Shown here piece after piece: positions 63,327 through 64,000 of a stretch of 64,000 nucleotides of DNA (position 1 is the stretch's first letter; every line of letters starts with the position of its first letter). The stretch comes from Sphingobium boeckii (GTDB lineage: Bacteria; Pseudomonadota; Alphaproteobacteria; Sphingomonadales; Sphingomonadaceae), in assembly GCF_014199215.1 (NCBI RefSeq), contig NZ_JACIJC010000001.1, positions 124,001 to 188,000 on the forward strand, written 5' to 3'. Under the pieces are notes generated by a model. That model had not been told where the DNA came from. It did not search any database and saw nothing but the letters and a program-made list of their open reading frames with translations. A program made the translations under genes and the position numbers.

Positions 63327-63359
63327 GGGCGTCGTCGCACGAGCGGTGACGCCCTTTTT
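63327..63359 (+). terminator. Rho-independent terminator after the RcnB-like gene
   Basis: GGGCGTC (63327-63333) and GACGCCC (63348-63354) form a perfect 7-bp stem followed by five T's, 18 bp after the stop. Confidence 0.9.
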
Positions 63360-63390
63360 GCGCACACACGAGAAAGCTGCAAATATCATT

Positions 63391-63410
63391 TGCAAATCAT
63401 TCTCAATAGC
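63391..63410 (+). promoter_or_regulatory. Fur-box-like site in a gene-free region
   Basis: TGCAAATCATTCTCA (63391-63405) agrees with the 7-1-7 Fur consensus TGATAATNATTATCA at 11 of 14 fixed positions. A second partial unit (TGCAAATATCATT) lies just before it. There is no gene start within 150 bp on either strand. Confidence 0.6.
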
Positions 63411-63414
63411 GTTA

Positions 63415-63530
63415 GTGAGGATGCAGACCTGAACGGATATTCCCGCCCCACGCCCTCCCTTCACGTGGCACGCGGATGCTGGGCTGGCGCACCGAGTTTG
63501 GGTTTTCAAAAAAATGCGCCAGCCCCTTTT
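63415..63530 (+). ncRNA. Candidate Fur-regulated small RNA
   Basis: This stretch of about 110 bases lies between a Fur-box-like site and a perfect hairpin terminator on the plus strand. The interior is CU-rich (CCCGCCCCACGCCCTCCCTT at 63442-63461) and complementary to Shine-Dalgarno-type sequence. Reading frames inside are only a few codons long or run into the hairpin. It is separated from the RcnB-like gene by that gene's own terminator. The 5' end is not determined; no strong -10 is visible. The call is inferred from layout alone. Confidence 0.45.
63481..63530 (+). terminator. Strong hairpin terminator without an upstream gene
   Basis: GGGCTGGCGCA (63481-63491) and TGCGCCAGCCC (63515-63525) are perfect 11-bp arms, followed by CTTTT. 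The loop holds GGTTTTC and AAAAAAA, which can pair. There is no T-run on the opposite strand, so it acts on plus-strand transcripts. Confidence 0.75.
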
Positions 63531-63563
63531 CCGTGACGGACATTTCCTTCAGCGCCGCCTCGG

Positions 63564-64000
63564 CTAGCCCTCGATCAGCCCGCCGCCCAATGCGACATAA
63601 AGCGTGACGAGATTATCGGCCTGTGCACGGCGGAGCTGGATCAGCGCCTGCTCGGCCGAGAAGAGATTGCGTTCGGCGTCGAGCACCTCGAGATAGCCGG
63701 CCACGCCTTCGCGATATCGCGTGCGGGCCAGATCGGCGATGCGGCGGGTCGCCAGTGTGCCCCGTTCCTGCGCCTCCACCTGATCCGCCAGATAGCGCCG
63801 TCCCGCGAGCGCATCGGCGACTTCGCGGAAAGCACCCTGCACGGTGCGTTCATAGCTGGCGACCGCGATATCACCGCGCGCCTCGGCCACGGAAAGATTG
63901 CCCTTGGTCCGCCCGAAATCGAAGATCGGGAGGCTGATCGAAGGGCCGAAGCTCCAGCTCAGGCCATTGTCCCCCACCAGATCACCCAGCGTGGACGACG
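63564..64000 (-). CDS. TolC/NodT-type outer-membrane efflux factor, C-terminal part (partial)
   Basis: The gene enters from the right edge; about 145 C-terminal residues are present. They show the second outer-membrane-factor repeat: SLPIFDFGRTKGNLSVAEA, the coiled-coil helix region REVADALAGRRYLADQVEAQ, then RYREGVAGYLEVLDAERNLF and the ending TLYVALGGGLIEG. This is the RND-efflux outer-membrane lipoprotein (NodT) type. The pump genes should lie beyond the window, upstream of it. Confidence 0.88.
   Translation of the reverse strand, partial: SSTLGDLVGDNGLSWSFGPSISLPIFDFGRTKGNLSVAEARGDIAVASYERTVQGAFREVADALAGRRYLADQVEAQERGTLATRRIADLARTRYREGVAGYLEVLDAERNLFSAEQALIQLRRAQADNLVTLYVALGGGLIEG

Noticed and set aside
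63303-63509. A 68-codon minus-strand frame across the Fur-box region as a Fur-regulated small protein.
   Set aside because: The frame has no ribosome binding site, overlaps the RcnB terminator and the Fur-like site itself, and contains the hairpin sequence, so it is unlikely to be coding.

Overview
The window is GC-rich chromosomal DNA of an alphaproteobacterium, most likely a sphingomonad (order Sphingomonadales). This rests on the order of the cytochrome c oxidase locus (ctaC-ctaD-ctaB-small coxF-ctaG-ctaE-DUF983-SURF1-thrC), on the CarD/FdxA/S4/Suv3-like helicase block, on the alpha-type SspB, and on two families of interspersed palindromic repeats of a kind common in sphingomonads. I see no rRNA, tRNA, CRISPR array, transposase or prophage gene. 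It reads as core genome with a few accessory genes. Both edges cut a gene: a molybdopterin oxidoreductase on the left and a TolC/NodT-type outer-membrane factor on the right.

Layout. 1-1.75 kb: a minus-strand redox unit (TauE/SafE exporter, cytochrome b, molybdopterin oxidoreductase). 1.9-6.3 kb: an SDR, rlmN, a tightly overlapping phosphatase / IalB-like / small membrane protein unit, and an outer-membrane beta-barrel. 6.5-10.2 kb: dnaN and recF with two opposite-strand genes between them. 10.4-16 kb: a chemoreceptor, gluQRS, an HNH nuclease and ppc. 16.1-21.8 kb: two GIN-domain (DUF2807) proteins, carD, fdxA, an S4 protein and a Suv3-like helicase. 22-26.7 kb: an M23 peptidase behind a CtrA-type box, proC, fumC and sspB. 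26.8-30.7 kb: hisB-hisH-hisA-hisF-small membrane protein-hisE-HIT. 30.8-39.9 kb: a permease, adenosine kinase, an EI24 protein, a lipoprotein, queG, a NatAB-type ABC pair, a CYP153-like P450 and msrB. 39.9-45.2 kb: a quaternary-amine ABC system, an SDR, a PCD, a zincin and ccmA-ccmB. 45.2-53.8 kb: an rRNA methyltransferase, thrC and the aa3-type oxidase locus. 54-57.7 kb: pyrE-pdxJ-acpS-lepB-AI-2E. 57.8-64 kb: an FKBP, rpsU, an M14-like secreted protein, a class II aldolase, an extradiol dioxygenase, a lone 2Fe-2S subunit, an RcnB-like protein and the outer-membrane factor.

How the genes work together. Respiration dominates: three oxidase subunits, heme o synthesis, copper delivery (CtaG), SURF1, and the CcmAB exporter for cytochrome c maturation. 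Histidine synthesis is nearly complete from hisB to hisE. gluQRS and queG both serve the queuosine tRNA pathway. Several units are translationally coupled by 4-bp overlaps.

The observation I would check first is a gene-free stretch at about 63.39-63.53 kb. It contains a Fur-box-like sequence, a CU-rich segment with an anti-Shine-Dalgarno look, and an 11-bp perfect hairpin followed by T's. It lies after the separate terminator of the RcnB gene and has no credible reading frame, so it looks like an iron-regulated small RNA. Other points of interest are a palindromic operator on the promoter of a GIN-domain lipoprotein, a CtrA box before the M23 peptidase, a CcmA C-terminus encoded by a palindromic repeat, and a secreted protein carrying the M14 carboxypeptidase signature residues.
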